Shown here in pieces: positions 16,221-25,446 of a DNA stretch of 62,076 nt (its first letter is position 1; every line of letters starts with the position of its first letter). A program made the position numbers and the translations under genes. The notes under the pieces were generated by a model. The model was not told the origin of the DNA. It saw only the letters and a list, made by a program, of their open reading frames with translations, and did not search any database. The stretch covers positions 1 through 62,076 of IMG/VR virus record IMGVR_UViG_3300028399_000007. The stretch is one strand, 5' to 3'. The stretch comes from a virus.

Positions 16221-16604
16221 TTACGGTGCCGCGCTATCCTCGATCTCAATATCGAAGGCCGTGGTGTTCAAGCTATTGCCTGCTGTCACTACCTGTGTAC
16301 TGGTAGGCACTAGGTAACATACAAAAGCACTTGTGGAATTGACCAGTGCCGTGTGCGTTGCAGATCCCGTTGTCGTTACTGAAATACCTGAAACAATTGC
16401 CACGGTCATCTTCCTGCCGCTAACGTCACCATCTGCCAAGGTAAATACAGTAGAGGCGATTGCAATAGAGGCCAGAGCATGTGCTTTTGCACTGGCATAA
16501 GTCATGGGATGGACACCACTGCTCATAATGAACATTTTTTCAGTGTTGTCCTTCACCCAGTTAAGTGCTGCATCTAGCATCAAGTCATTTTGTGATCTGG
16601 CCAT
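16221..16604 (-). CDS. Small structural protein of unknown role
   Basis: 127 residues. A helical N-terminus (NDLMLDAALNWVKDNTEKMF) is followed by alanine/threonine-rich beta segments. It lies in the block of virion genes between the repeat protein and the neck proteins and is spaced by only a few bases from each. Confidence 0.55.
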   Translation of the reverse strand: MARSQNDLMLDAALNWVKDNTEKMFIMSSGVHPMTYASAKAHALASIAIASTVFTLADGDVSGRKMTVAIVSGISVTTTGSATHTALVNSTSAFVCYLVPTSTQVVTAGNSLNTTAFDIEIEDSAAP

Positions 16605-16607
16605 TTC

Positions 16608-18128
16608 CTACCTCCTGATATATGTAAAACTATTGGCTGACACTGTATAAGTACCCATTCCAATTCCAGTATTATAGACCATGTTCTCTGATCCAACCAT
16701 CCACGTAAGATCAGGGTGTGGTATAAACGGCACAGGCGGTTGCCAAGTAATAAAATCTACTGTATGCCTGTGCCTAGCTGACAGTAACTGCATTTTATGC
16801 AGTTGTGTCAATAAAACACTGTCAGATTTTATGAGATGCTTGGCTGAACTGCTTTTTAGGTAGTGGGTTTGCCCAATATCATTGGCGTCTGATATATGAA
16901 CATGCTTGGCGCTTTTTACAGATAGATTAGCATAGTACGACAGATAAACTATATCTGCTGTATGTCTGTGCCTAGCACTGCTTATGCCCAGTTCATGTGT
17001 CTGGTTTAGCGTATTTGAATCAGCCTTGTGCAAATGCTTGGCACTTTGTATGCGCAGATCACCAAGAACCTCTATGCCTATGTTATCTGCCTTATGTAAA
17101 TGCTTGGCACTGTTTACAGAAAGATTATGTACCTGTGATATTGCATTCTGATCTGCTTTTTGTAAATGCTTGGCGCTATCATTAAACAGATTGTGAGTTT
17201 GTACTAAATCATTCTGATCTGCTTTTTGTAAATGCTTGGCGCTATTTACGCTTAACTCATGCGTCTGGTTTAGTGCATTATTATCTGCTTTTTGTAAATG
17301 CTTGGCACTAGTGACAGTTAAATTATGCGTCTGTAAAATTTTGTTGCTATCTGCTTTTTGTAAATGCTTGGCAGATTTAACATCGAGGAAAGCAGCACTG
17401 TCTCCTGCCGTAAAAGCCTCAAACGCTATTACAGTAGCGGCAAATCTGGATACAGTCGTATTTTCTGACCATTCCTGCATTTCAATAAGGCCAGATACGA
17501 TTGACGATTTATAACTTGAAACTGTCCCGCCATAGGTACCGCCAAAATCCGCTATTTCAGTTTGCGCCGACCCCTGCGCTAATGCGCCTGTAGATTTTCC
17601 AGTCCAGCTAATGCCAAAGTAATCAACCACCAACACACTAGCAACGGGGCTAGTAACAGTAGCAGACATAATTTGCGACGATGAATAATTGCTAGTATCC
17701 GCTTTTTGGACGAAGATAGATGGATCAGCCTGTTTTACATTTGTTACTTCATGGACCTGCCAAATATGCCTTTGACACGCACCGTCATTATTGACGACTA
17801 TATCAATTACTGTAGAAGCCGCCGTTGTACTTGGCAATGCGCTGCCATATACAACGTAAACATCTGAAACAGACGAATAAGGACTTTCTTCAGCACGTAT
17901 CAAAGTGCCGACTTGATTAACGCCACTACCTATGCCGCTGTTTACACCGGGCGGATCTACTTGTATTGACGCTGTACCATTGTCAGGTTGGGATGAGTTG
18001 TCTTTTGAAAGATTTGAAATGACCAACATTCTGTTGGTATTTGAGGACGATATAACTACTGGTATGGTACTGCTTACAGTACCAAAAAGATTGGACGTAC
18101 CCAGTAGCTTTACTGCTGCAAATGCCAC
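16608..18128 (-). CDS. Virion protein with 20-residue SAKHLQKAD repeats
   Basis: 506 residues. Residues 1-255 form a beta-rich domain. About ten copies of a 20-residue unit follow (SAKHLQKADQNDLVQTHNL type; variants SAKHLHKAD, SARHRHTAD), then a short tail domain (PHPDLTWMVGSENM). The H-x-H-x-A-D core occurs in uncharacterised repeat proteins of phages. Histidine and aspartate spacing suggests metal binding or a solenoid. A short relative lies at 28042-28431. Surface fibre or capsid decoration is likely. Confidence 0.7.
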   Translation of the reverse strand: MAFAAVKLLGTSNLFGTVSSTIPVVISSSNTNRMLVISNLSKDNSSQPDNGTASIQVDPPGVNSGIGSGVNQVGTLIRAEESPYSSVSDVYVVYGSALPSTTAASTVIDIVVNNDGACQRHIWQVHEVTNVKQADPSIFVQKADTSNYSSSQIMSATVTSPVASVLVVDYFGISWTGKSTGALAQGSAQTEIADFGGTYGGTVSSYKSSIVSGLIEMQEWSENTTVSRFAATVIAFEAFTAGDSAAFLDVKSAKHLQKADSNKILQTHNLTVTSAKHLQKADNNALNQTHELSVNSAKHLQKADQNDLVQTHNLFNDSAKHLQKADQNAISQVHNLSVNSAKHLHKADNIGIEVLGDLRIQSAKHLHKADSNTLNQTHELGISSARHRHTADIVYLSYYANLSVKSAKHVHISDANDIGQTHYLKSSSAKHLIKSDSVLLTQLHKMQLLSARHRHTVDFITWQPPVPFIPHPDLTWMVGSENMVYNTGIGMGTYTVSANSFTYIRR

Positions 18129-18131
18129 TTA

Positions 18132-18650
18132 TCATGCCCTCACCAAGTCAACGGTCTTACTGCCTCCACGTTTTCTTAGCTGGCCATAAGGCTCTACAAA
18201 CGCTATAACTGAATCAGGCAGTGCGCCGTATTTATCACGATCCAATTTATCGATCTCAAGTTCTAAATCGCCTACCTTCAAACGACTAAAGCCTAGCGTA
18301 TCTGGCTGCCCTGTTGAATCAACTTGCAACAAGTAACCTGCAAGCTCAGATGTTGCGTTTTTAATATCGTCAGGGATAACATCACTATCAATAGCCCAAC
18401 CATCACGGGTATAAACATCATAACGTGGCCAACGTAGTGCCTGATCTTCCTTGGTAATATAGCCCTTCCAATCCACCCATATATCCAGTAAACGGGTAGC
18501 AAACATTAATGCATTTTGCTTATCGGCATTAGTAGCAGCGTCCCACGTATCCTTGTAAATGCGCGTAGCCCAATAATCATCAGCATCAGCGACCGTTACA
18601 TAAGAATTTGCACTACTGCCACCAATAGTTGTATCAAATATAACGGCCAT
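18132..18650 (-). CDS. Head-tail adaptor, DnaT-like connector protein
   Basis: 172 residues. SSANSYVTVADADDYWATR and the pattern ALMFATRLLDIWVDWKG match the phage adaptor family often mislabelled DnaT-like ssDNA-binding protein. It probably contacts the portal ring. It lies between the glycosylation cassette and the repeat protein. Confidence 0.75.
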   Translation of the reverse strand: MAVIFDTTIGGSSANSYVTVADADDYWATRIYKDTWDAATNADKQNALMFATRLLDIWVDWKGYITKEDQALRWPRYDVYTRDGWAIDSDVIPDDIKNATSELAGYLLQVDSTGQPDTLGFSRLKVGDLELEIDKLDRDKYGALPDSVIAFVEPYGQLRKRGGSKTVDLVRA

Positions 18651-18662
18651 GCAGCACCTCCA

Positions 18663-19394
18663 TTATACGACTATTTCAATATCTTCAATTTGCAAAGCAT
18701 GCAACATCAGTTGACGTTCTTCATACCATTCATCACCAAACTCACAATTTCTGAACTCGTTAAAGCATGGTGTACCTACAGTATAGTGCACAATCTTGGC
18801 ATCAGGGTTAGGCGGGTATTCGCTAACCAAGTGATTCCATTCAGGCCCAAGTTCACCAATTTGTTCATCCTTACACCATTTGAACTGGTGCAATTCAAGA
18901 CCCGATGCAGTATTTACATATTCAGGCGTTAATCTTTTGCAGGCAGAATGAGAGTTATTGAACACTATTACAGATGACCAGTTTTTACGCTCGTACTTGT
19001 ATTGCACTGTGCCCAAGTATTTTATTTCATCGCGTGGCGTATATTGGTGCTTAACTACACTTACCGCAGTACCAAACAAATCGACCTGATCGATCAGTTC
19101 CTTAATATCGCAACGCACCAGCATGTCACAATCCATGAAAATAGACACGCCTTTATAGCCACTAAGATATGGGACCAGAAAACGGGTAAAGCTAAATTCA
19201 TTGCTTTGTTTATCGTCAATTGGACGATCATGGATTGCTTTTAGCATAGATCGTTTTACTGGGTATATGGCAACAGGCACACTGGCACGTGAAATGATCG
19301 AATGAGATAGCACGTGATACGCAACAGCCTCAACTTGATCAAAACCAATGAAAATTTTAACAACTTCACCGGGTCGTACACTTTTATCAATCAC
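18663..19394 (-). CDS. Glycosyltransferase, GT-A fold (GT8-like)
   Basis: 243 residues. IFIGFDQVEAVAYHVLSHSI at the N-terminus and the DxD motif in SIFMDCDMLVRCD (nucleotide-sugar/metal site) fit GT8-type transferases. WCKDEQIGELGPEWNHLV supplies a typical acceptor-side acidic pair. It overlaps the 20272 gene by 4 bases, so the cassette is coupled. Likely glycosylates a virion protein or modifies host polysaccharide. Confidence 0.78.
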   Translation of the reverse strand: MIDKSVRPGEVVKIFIGFDQVEAVAYHVLSHSIISRASVPVAIYPVKRSMLKAIHDRPIDDKQSNEFSFTRFLVPYLSGYKGVSIFMDCDMLVRCDIKELIDQVDLFGTAVSVVKHQYTPRDEIKYLGTVQYKYERKNWSSVIVFNNSHSACKRLTPEYVNTASGLELHQFKWCKDEQIGELGPEWNHLVSEYPPNPDAKIVHYTVGTPCFNEFRNCEFGDEWYEERQLMLHALQIEDIEIVV

Positions 19395-20272
19395 TGTACC
19401 ATCCTCTTATCGTCATTTAAGTAAAGGTTTACCGCACTTTTAATATGCAGCCATGCAAGACCATTGCTAATTTCATCTAAATTCCATTGAGCGTATGCGA
19501 TCCTGTTTGCCCACTCATCCCTTTCATACATCACAGGATTTTCTATATCAGCCAAACTTTTATTGGCGATATCCCATACCATTGACCCAATATCAAAAGC
19601 AAAGACAGGTACACCGTTCAATACAGCGTCCACGCCAATGTTTGAGTTGTAACAAACAACGGCATGTGAGTTTTCAAAATCATCCTCCAAACGTCTGATA
19701 GAAGTTTTTGCACCAAGTATTGAAAAAAACTTGTTCATCGGTGCAAGGGGATGTGGTCTGAAAATAATTTCCCTGTCAGTTATTTCTTTCAATATATTAA
19801 TAACTGTCACGCACCAATTAATAATATCCACATTTTGCACGCTGGCATCAGACGGAACTTGACCGGCTACAATTATGTGGTCACCTTTGTCCCTCCACTC
19901 CTTCATCTCCACGTCAAGATTTTGGAACCTGTCACTAGGTACGAAAAGATTATTGAAGTTGGCCCTGCCGTTTAGCCCGTTCAGACCAACCGCATAATAC
20001 CTGTCACGCTTTATATAACCACGTTCAACGACAACGGTAACACCACCAGATGCACGCTGCCCTTGCATAACGTGTTTTCTAGGATAGCTGATCGGCACGT
20101 CTTTTTTGCCTATGCCAAAAATTACCGCTACATCACAGCATCCAGTTTTATACGTCTCTATTGGCGCAAGCATAATATCTTTTTCACCAGACGCCATCAA
20201 TCCATTGTAAAAACTATTCAATGCAGTGATGTGCATTTGATTGGTGCTAGGCACAAATACGATTATTTTCAT
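19391..20272 (-). CDS. Glycosyltransferase-like protein, GT-B (capsule-synthesis type)
   Basis: 293 residues. EIIFRPHPLAP followed by SHAVVCYNSNIGVDAVLNGV is the R-P-H-P ... S-x-G-x-D pattern of KpsC/CDP-glycerol-type transferases. The N-terminal half is a Rossmann-like domain (MKIIVFVPSTNQMHITALNS). The donor sugar cannot be told. Confidence 0.7.
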   Translation of the reverse strand: MKIIVFVPSTNQMHITALNSFYNGLMASGEKDIMLAPIETYKTGCCDVAVIFGIGKKDVPISYPRKHVMQGQRASGGVTVVVERGYIKRDRYYAVGLNGLNGRANFNNLFVPSDRFQNLDVEMKEWRDKGDHIIVAGQVPSDASVQNVDIINWCVTVINILKEITDREIIFRPHPLAPMNKFFSILGAKTSIRRLEDDFENSHAVVCYNSNIGVDAVLNGVPVFAFDIGSMVWDIANKSLADIENPVMYERDEWANRIAYAQWNLDEISNGLAWLHIKSAVNLYLNDDKRMVQ

Positions 20273-20274
20273 CG

Positions 20275-20886
20275 CTATGCACTCCTATGTGCAAGAATGA
20301 CTAAAGTTTTACCGTCATCCGCATCTTCAAACACCGTGCCTTCATGCTTGTCATACTGTGTACATATTTTATCGACGTAGTACCCGGCACTTTTAACCAA
20401 GCCTAAAAATTCTTTAGGTGTGTAATGCCTATAGTGAAATGGATGTGTCTCACCTGTAAACGGCACAACATCCTGATTAGGGACACTGCAAATCAATGTA
20501 TCTGCGAATCCCTTAAACACGTTCATCAAACTATAGTGATCTTTAACGTGTTCGATAGTTTCAAACGAAACTACCACATTAGGCAAACCACCAACATCAA
20601 GAAAACTACCTGCATCATGGCATAGCCAAGTTATGTTTTCATGATCATAATAAAACTTGCCAAACTCAATAGATGCAGAGTCTATGTCAACAGCCAACAC
20701 CTTGACCCCAGCATTAGCCATGATATTAGCGCCGTACCCTACACCACAAGCAAGATCAACAACACGCTCAACACCGAGATCGCTTAGTACCTTAGCTGCC
20801 CATTCATACCGTTTTACGTGATCATTGGCGATCTGTCCTAAATTTTTGCCAACCTGTCGCTCACCCGTATTCTGTAAATTTTCCAT
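20275..20886 (-). CDS. SAM-dependent methyltransferase, class I
   Basis: 203 residues. Motif I VVDLACGVGYGANIM, motif II VLAVDIDSAS, and the SFETIEHVKDH loop after strand 4 are clear. The family is UbiE/Methyltransf_11-like. In a glycosyltransferase cassette it probably methylates a sugar or helps make the glycan. It meets the 20886 gene with a one-base overlap. Confidence 0.82.
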   Translation of the reverse strand: MENLQNTGERQVGKNLGQIANDHVKRYEWAAKVLSDLGVERVVDLACGVGYGANIMANAGVKVLAVDIDSASIEFGKFYYDHENITWLCHDAGSFLDVGGLPNVVVSFETIEHVKDHYSLMNVFKGFADTLICSVPNQDVVPFTGETHPFHYRHYTPKEFLGLVKSAGYYVDKICTQYDKHEGTVFEDADDGKTLVILAHRSA

Positions 20887-21662
20887 TACACCGCCTCCCT
20901 GCGCATCAACCTGTTTTCAAGTTCAGGGCTACGGCCCATTTCTTTCCTGTCAGGCCCTTTTAAGTGGTCCATGTACTTACCTAAAACAGAATCGACAAAT
21001 GGATGATCTGATGAGTGGCCTTTTGCCAAGTTATTAGACGGCACATTTAGCAGTTCACGGATAAAGTCAAACACGTAACAATCATGCCATTGCCCAAGCA
21101 TGCGGAACGCGCCTGTGCTGTACGCATCCCAATACAGACGCATAAATTGTTTGTGGACTTCATAACTTCGATTAAATGCCATGAAACCGCACTCACTGAA
21201 AATCCCCGGCCTGCCTAAATAAGCCAAGTATTTCCCATCTAGCACAGTTTCAAAAAAATCATCAGGCAAGTTTGAATGGAAATACACATCAGCATCGATC
21301 CAAATTAAGTGTGGATCGTCCGTCATTTGATCAGCGGTTTTTATTGAAAATACCTTCCTGAAAAATCTGAAAGCATCGAACCTGAAATTATATATGGGGT
21401 CTTTCGCATTCTTATCCTCAAGATTGCGGACAAGACCACGAAACAACGGATCTGAGTTTTGTATCGTTTTGCAAAATTCTACAAACTCGTCATAGGAAAC
21501 AAGATTTTCATAAATTAAGCGATCATCATCAGGTCTATTAGATGGTGTGCTATTCTCATAAAATATCGTCAATTTATGATCATTGGTATGTTCTAAAAAT
21601 GTTTCTATGAATTTTTTGCCGTATAGATGATAACCTTTTTGACTAAATGACGTGACAATCAT
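20886..21662 (-). CDS. Glycosyltransferase, GT-A fold with DAD motif
   Basis: 258 residues. LIWIDADVYFHS is a DxD metal and nucleotide-sugar site, and SECGFMAFNRSYE and RMLGQWHDCYVFD follow as acceptor-region blocks. First gene of the four-gene glycan cassette, beginning 1 base after the basic 81-residue protein. Confidence 0.75.
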   Translation of the reverse strand: MIVTSFSQKGYHLYGKKFIETFLEHTNDHKLTIFYENSTPSNRPDDDRLIYENLVSYDEFVEFCKTIQNSDPLFRGLVRNLEDKNAKDPIYNFRFDAFRFFRKVFSIKTADQMTDDPHLIWIDADVYFHSNLPDDFFETVLDGKYLAYLGRPGIFSECGFMAFNRSYEVHKQFMRLYWDAYSTGAFRMLGQWHDCYVFDFIRELLNVPSNNLAKGHSSDHPFVDSVLGKYMDHLKGPDRKEMGRSPELENRLMRREAV

Positions 21663-21908
21663 TTACTGATCTCCGTAAGTTTTTCTAGTTGTTTTCTTTT
21701 TTGATCGCGTGTTGCGCGTTGACGATTCATTCTCAGATAATTTGACTTCCTTTTTTTCCTGTATCTCTCCTGATCCTTGATCTGCCTCACCTCCTGTCAA
21801 ATTACAAACAAAATCAAACATGGAGTACAGGGATTTATTTTCTCTGTACTCCGATTCATCAAGGATCAACTCACGTCGTTTAATCCTATGTATTAGCTTG
21901 ACCTTCAT
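21663..21908 (-). CDS. Small charged protein downstream of capsid gene
   Basis: 81 residues with a folded-looking N-terminus (KVKLIHRIKRRELILDESEY) and a disordered, lysine/arginine-rich tail (RNTRSKKKTTRKTYGDQ). ATGA overlap with the previous gene. The N-terminal part resembles that of the 22234 gene (VxRIxxxKKR...LTVN), so the two may be distant paralogues. Unknown role, perhaps DNA- or capsid-associated. Confidence 0.6.
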   Translation of the reverse strand: MKVKLIHRIKRRELILDESEYRENKSLYSMFDFVCNLTGGEADQGSGEIQEKKEVKLSENESSTRNTRSKKKTTRKTYGDQ

Positions 21909-22234
21909 TGCGGATTTTTACGCGGTCTGCCACGACCACGCTTAACAGGCTGCTGTTCACTATTATCCGTTGCCGTCACGCTACCATTGGTTTCTTCCTT
22001 TTCCCCATCGGTGACGGGCGCTTCTTCTTGCCCTTGGGATGCTTCATTTGTAGTCTCCTGTTCCTGATTTGTGTTATCACTAACAAGTTCCAATTTACTG
22101 CCATCATGCAATTCACCAGTAACGATAACAAAACGATCATTGGTGATCATGCTACTACGTGCATAGTCAACAGCATTGACAGTAAGTGTTCTTTTCTTCT
22201 TTTTGTCAAAGATACGTACCACCTCAGTTTTCAT
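21905..22234 (-). CDS. Protein with C-terminal AT-hook-like motif
   Basis: 109 residues from ATG 22234 (GGAGG, 5-base spacing). Domain 1-60 is strand-rich. A Q/E/T-rich linker follows, and the end VKRGRGRPRKNPQ contains the AT-hook core GRGRPRK. It lies directly after the capsid terminator. Could be a head-associated DNA-binding protein. Confidence 0.65.
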   Translation of the reverse strand: MKTEVVRIFDKKKKRTLTVNAVDYARSSMITNDRFVIVTGELHDGSKLELVSDNTNQEQETTNEASQGQEEAPVTDGEKEETNGSVTATDNSEQQPVKRGRGRPRKNPQ

Positions 22235-22251
22235 ACCGTCCTCCAATTATA

Positions 22252-22282
22252 AAAAAGCCCCGCCCAGTGGGTAGGCGGGGCA
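22252..22282 (-). terminator. Rho-independent terminator after the coat gene
   Basis: On the minus strand GCCCCGCC (22282-22275) pairs with GGCGGGGC (22265-22258), followed by TTTTTT. It lies 13 bases after the coat protein stop and would limit read-through into tail genes. Confidence 0.85.
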
Positions 22283-22295
22283 AAAGTCCCGTGGA

Positions 22296-23444
22296 TCAAC
22301 CTGCCAGTCGCGCGGCAAGTTCGGGACGAACCAGTTTAGCACCCCACAAAATGTCAAACTCCCACGTAACCTGCTTGTACTGGCGGGAAACTTCCAGACG
22401 TAGGGTAATACCAGTCTGCGGGTCAGTCATGGACATGATACGGCTACCCAGTGCCATATCCTGTGTGGACTGGACCAGCGGACGGTTAGCAAATGCAAAC
22501 GCATCACGGTGGAACACAAGGTTTACAACATGTGTACCCTTTATCGTGATCGCCTCATTGGACACATTGGCCTTTAGAGGCGGATCAAAGGAAATCGCAA
22601 ACTGCGCACCTGACGTTATCGCCGAAACCGTCTGCTGTACCACATAGGTCTGCGTATCACCGGCAATGGTGAAAATATCACCCTTCAAGATATTGCCCTG
22701 CGCTGAGGCAGAAGAAATCTTGATACTGGACGCACCTGCCAGCGCAGCGGAAGCCACTACGGCACCCGTTGCAGACAATGATCCTGCCGTATGCGTAGGC
22801 ACAGCATCATCAGCTACCCAGTCAAGGCCGAACTTACGACCAATCTCACCTTCGATCTTGACCTGTGCTGACATAACCTTTTCAGCATCACTGAAAGGTG
22901 ACAGTGCCAGTGCATTTGCCTCAGCATCATAGTCCAGCACACCACGGCGGTTAGTACGCGGCGCACGCTGCTGGTTTAGCACCTTACGTGAATCCGTAGC
23001 ACCCGTAACCGTGGATGCAAACGGCGTCACACCTTCCGTGCCAGCAAAACCATAGACACCCTTGTACTCGTCAAGAATGTCCTCGTTAACAACATTGGCG
23101 AGCGCACGCACTGCCTCACTTACCTGCATAGGCATAAAGTGCGCATTACGGTCAATCTCCACCATTTCCTTGTCAGTCAGGTAGAAATTAGACTTTTTCC
23201 AGTTGTTAAGCTGGACCTGTACCACGCCCGGCGCACTGTTGGGCGCGGACGAATATACAGGTGCCGGGGTTACATCGGATGCCTGCTGTGCGGAAGGGAT
23301 CGGCACGTCAATCGTCTTACCTTTCTGTGCCGCTTCCGTTGAATAATCACCGTTGACCAGACGCGGCATGACAGCCTGCTCACGCAATGCAAGCAGCCCA
23401 CGCGCCAGAATCTTCGGCATGATGTTGTCGAGACTATTAGCCAT
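22296..23444 (-). CDS. Major capsid protein, P22 gp5-like
   Basis: 382 residues. The opening ANSLDNIMPKILARGLLALRE, KTIDVPIPSAQQASDV and QLNNWKKSNFYLTDKEM fit the P22-type coat family. A beta-rich insertion (residues about 220-300) corresponds to the I-domain position. Preceded by a scaffold gene and followed by a strong terminator. Ribosome site TAGGAG. Confidence 0.88.
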   Translation of the reverse strand: MANSLDNIMPKILARGLLALREQAVMPRLVNGDYSTEAAQKGKTIDVPIPSAQQASDVTPAPVYSSAPNSAPGVVQVQLNNWKKSNFYLTDKEMVEIDRNAHFMPMQVSEAVRALANVVNEDILDEYKGVYGFAGTEGVTPFASTVTGATDSRKVLNQQRAPRTNRRGVLDYDAEANALALSPFSDAEKVMSAQVKIEGEIGRKFGLDWVADDAVPTHTAGSLSATGAVVASAALAGASSIKISSASAQGNILKGDIFTIAGDTQTYVVQQTVSAITSGAQFAISFDPPLKANVSNEAITIKGTHVVNLVFHRDAFAFANRPLVQSTQDMALGSRIMSMTDPQTGITLRLEVSRQYKQVTWEFDILWGAKLVRPELAARLAG

Positions 23445-23446
23445 AT

Positions 23447-23482
23447 CTACATACTCCTATTCATGCTCATGTTCATGCTCAT
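23447..23482 (-). CDS. Possible 11-residue leader peptide before the coat gene
   Basis: A tandem 12-bp repeat (ATGAGCATGAAC) encodes MSMNMSMNRSM and stops two bases before the coat ATG, overlapping its ribosome site. Translation could couple to coat synthesis. No clear ribosome site of its own, so the peptide is speculative; the repeat itself is certain. Confidence 0.3.
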   Translation of the reverse strand: MSMNMSMNRSM

Positions 23483-23526
23483 GTTCAAATTGGGGATACT
23501 CACCGAGTATGTAGGCCAATCACCGA

Positions 23527-24342
23527 TCAGCCGCCAAGGCCACTTACCTCAATCTTACCGGCTGCAATGGCCTCAATGTTTGAGTTAATGGAATCCTGAT
23601 CTTTGGCACTGACCTGCCCCGCACCTTCATTACCACCTGAGCCACCGCCAGCACCACCGCCAACATTACCCTCAAACAGATACGGGGCTTCCTGTACCAA
23701 AGCCTGCGCCCACTCACTCATGGAGATCGGCTTCTCACCATCTTTCCCATACATTGTGTTCCCTTCGGAGTCGATGGGTACGGGAGAACCGTTATCGTCC
23801 AGTGCCCACACACCCCTGCCTCTGGCAAGAATGTCCTGCATGGCACCCTTCCTTACCGTAGCAACCTGCGAAACCGCCTGCTGCAAGGAATTATCAATCA
23901 CTACTTCTTCAAGGCGCTGCCTGTAGTTCTTTGCAGAATTGTTGGCTTCCTCAAGTGACTTGGTAAGCGCCTCGATCTGACCTTGAAAATCACCGCGCAT
24001 ACGCTCGGTACGCTGGTGCAGAAGTTCATCCAGTTTGCCAGCATCGATCAGCTTTTGATCTTCAATGTTTTGAAGTTTCTCAAGCGCCTCACGTGCTTTT
24101 TCAGCGTCGATACCGTCATAGTTCTTTAGCTGTTCCTGCATTTCAGCGATTTTCTGCTGCATCTGCTCAGAATCGCTTAGCTTCTTTTTAAGCTCGATAT
24201 TGTTATTGCGGAACTCTGAAAGTTTGCTCTTAAAGTCCTTGTCGTCTGCATCCAGTACGTACTCATCACCGATTTTCGTGTAAAAGGAATGCAATGCCTC
24301 CGGCACTTCGTCTAGCGAATTAACAACGACCTTTATAGCCAT
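23527..24342 (-). CDS. Scaffold protein
   Basis: 271 residues, directly upstream of the coat gene. A long acidic coiled coil (30-140), a middle region (YGKDGEKPISMSEW) and a glycine-rich linker (GGGAGGGSGGNEG) before a short C-terminal helix that would bind coat protein. Typical phage scaffold layout. No protease domain seen. Confidence 0.82.
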   Translation of the reverse strand: MAIKVVVNSLDEVPEALHSFYTKIGDEYVLDADDKDFKSKLSEFRNNNIELKKKLSDSEQMQQKIAEMQEQLKNYDGIDAEKAREALEKLQNIEDQKLIDAGKLDELLHQRTERMRGDFQGQIEALTKSLEEANNSAKNYRQRLEEVVIDNSLQQAVSQVATVRKGAMQDILARGRGVWALDDNGSPVPIDSEGNTMYGKDGEKPISMSEWAQALVQEAPYLFEGNVGGGAGGGSGGNEGAGQVSAKDQDSINSNIEAIAAGKIEVSGLGG

Positions 24343-24384
24343 GTTTGGATCACCTCTTTCATCTTGTTAGTTAAATATAGCACG

Positions 24385-25365
24385 TTATTGAAAACTCACA
24401 CATTCTTTCAAAAACGCTTCATCCTTGTATCTTAGACTATGCGGCAGCACTTTGCCAAGTATCTCAAAATCCTGTTCACTATACTGCTTGGCCACCTGCG
24501 CCAAGGCAACCGCGCTGGCCAACATATCAGGCCGTGTATGCCAAACTTTTAATTGCAAGTTACCTAGTAATGCTACTTCGTCTTCATCCAAATCATGCTT
24601 ATTAGCCGCCTTTTCCGATAGTGCCCTGTATAGCGTTTGCTCAGCCTGTGTCATCTCCACACGGCCATTGTCGCACATATCCACGCCGGGGCGGTTATTG
24701 GTGCCGTCCACGTAAAAAGACTGCCCTGCCCGCCAACCGCTGTCCACACCTGCCAGTGTGATAGGCAGGCACCCCATATACAAAAATGCTGATAAGGCAC
24801 GGTTGATCACGTTGTACCCACCGCCCATGCAATCAGGGTTATCAAACAAATCTTGGTACAACTTCACTTCATTTTCAACGCCACACGCTGAATGGAATAT
24901 CAACACTTCTTCATCTTTCAGGTAGTCAAATAGCTTGGGATCACTACTGGATGCAATGATGTGTTTTACACCGGGCGCTTTGTAGATTTTTTCAGGGCAA
25001 GCTATGTGCGCACCGGGATCCATGCTTACGGCATAGTCAATTTTGAACCCCTTGTCATGCAAAAACTTAATCGCCTGTTTACAGGCTACAAGCAATGCTC
25101 CGTTTTCCTGTCTCTTGCGTATAGCGTCTAAAACATCTTCATCGCCCAATGTGTTACCACTGCCGCAGATCACCGCAGCTTTGCCCTTTAGCATATCCTT
25201 CTGGATCATGCCATAACCGTGGTTTCTGTGCAGATCGCTGGCATGTTCTATATTGCGTTTATAGTTATCTACGTTAGGGTTAACGAATTTAATACGCGGC
25301 TGTTTATTAAAATTCACACTATAAGGTCTTACATGCTCAGGCAAAGCAAATTCTCTATCCTGCAT
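24385..25365 (-). CDS. DUF115 / MptE-like protein
   Basis: 326 residues. AAVICGSGNTL, KIDYAVSMDPG and a late TLAGVDSGW block fit the DUF115 (6-hydroxymethylpterin diphosphokinase-like) family; members in bacteria act with flagellin glycosylation proteins. In this phage it sits between the MuF and scaffold genes. Together with the glycosyltransferases it suggests glycan handling on the virion, which is inference. Confidence 0.72.
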   Translation of the reverse strand: MQDREFALPEHVRPYSVNFNKQPRIKFVNPNVDNYKRNIEHASDLHRNHGYGMIQKDMLKGKAAVICGSGNTLGDEDVLDAIRKRQENGALLVACKQAIKFLHDKGFKIDYAVSMDPGAHIACPEKIYKAPGVKHIIASSSDPKLFDYLKDEEVLIFHSACGVENEVKLYQDLFDNPDCMGGGYNVINRALSAFLYMGCLPITLAGVDSGWRAGQSFYVDGTNNRPGVDMCDNGRVEMTQAEQTLYRALSEKAANKHDLDEDEVALLGNLQLKVWHTRPDMLASAVALAQVAKQYSEQDFEILGKVLPHSLRYKDEAFLKECVSFQ

Positions 25366-25390
25366 TTTTTAGTACCTTTGTTTTACGCAT

Positions 25391-25422
25391 AAAAAAACCG
25401 TGGCACAACAGCACCACGGTTT
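25391..25422 (-). terminator. Rho-independent terminator upstream of DUF115-like gene
   Basis: On the minus strand AAACCGTGG pairs with CCACGGTTT and continues into TTTT. It follows the 65-residue gene and precedes the 25365 gene, splitting the head operon. Confidence 0.75.
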
Positions 25423-25446
25423 ACCGTTACTGCAAACGCTGTAAGG

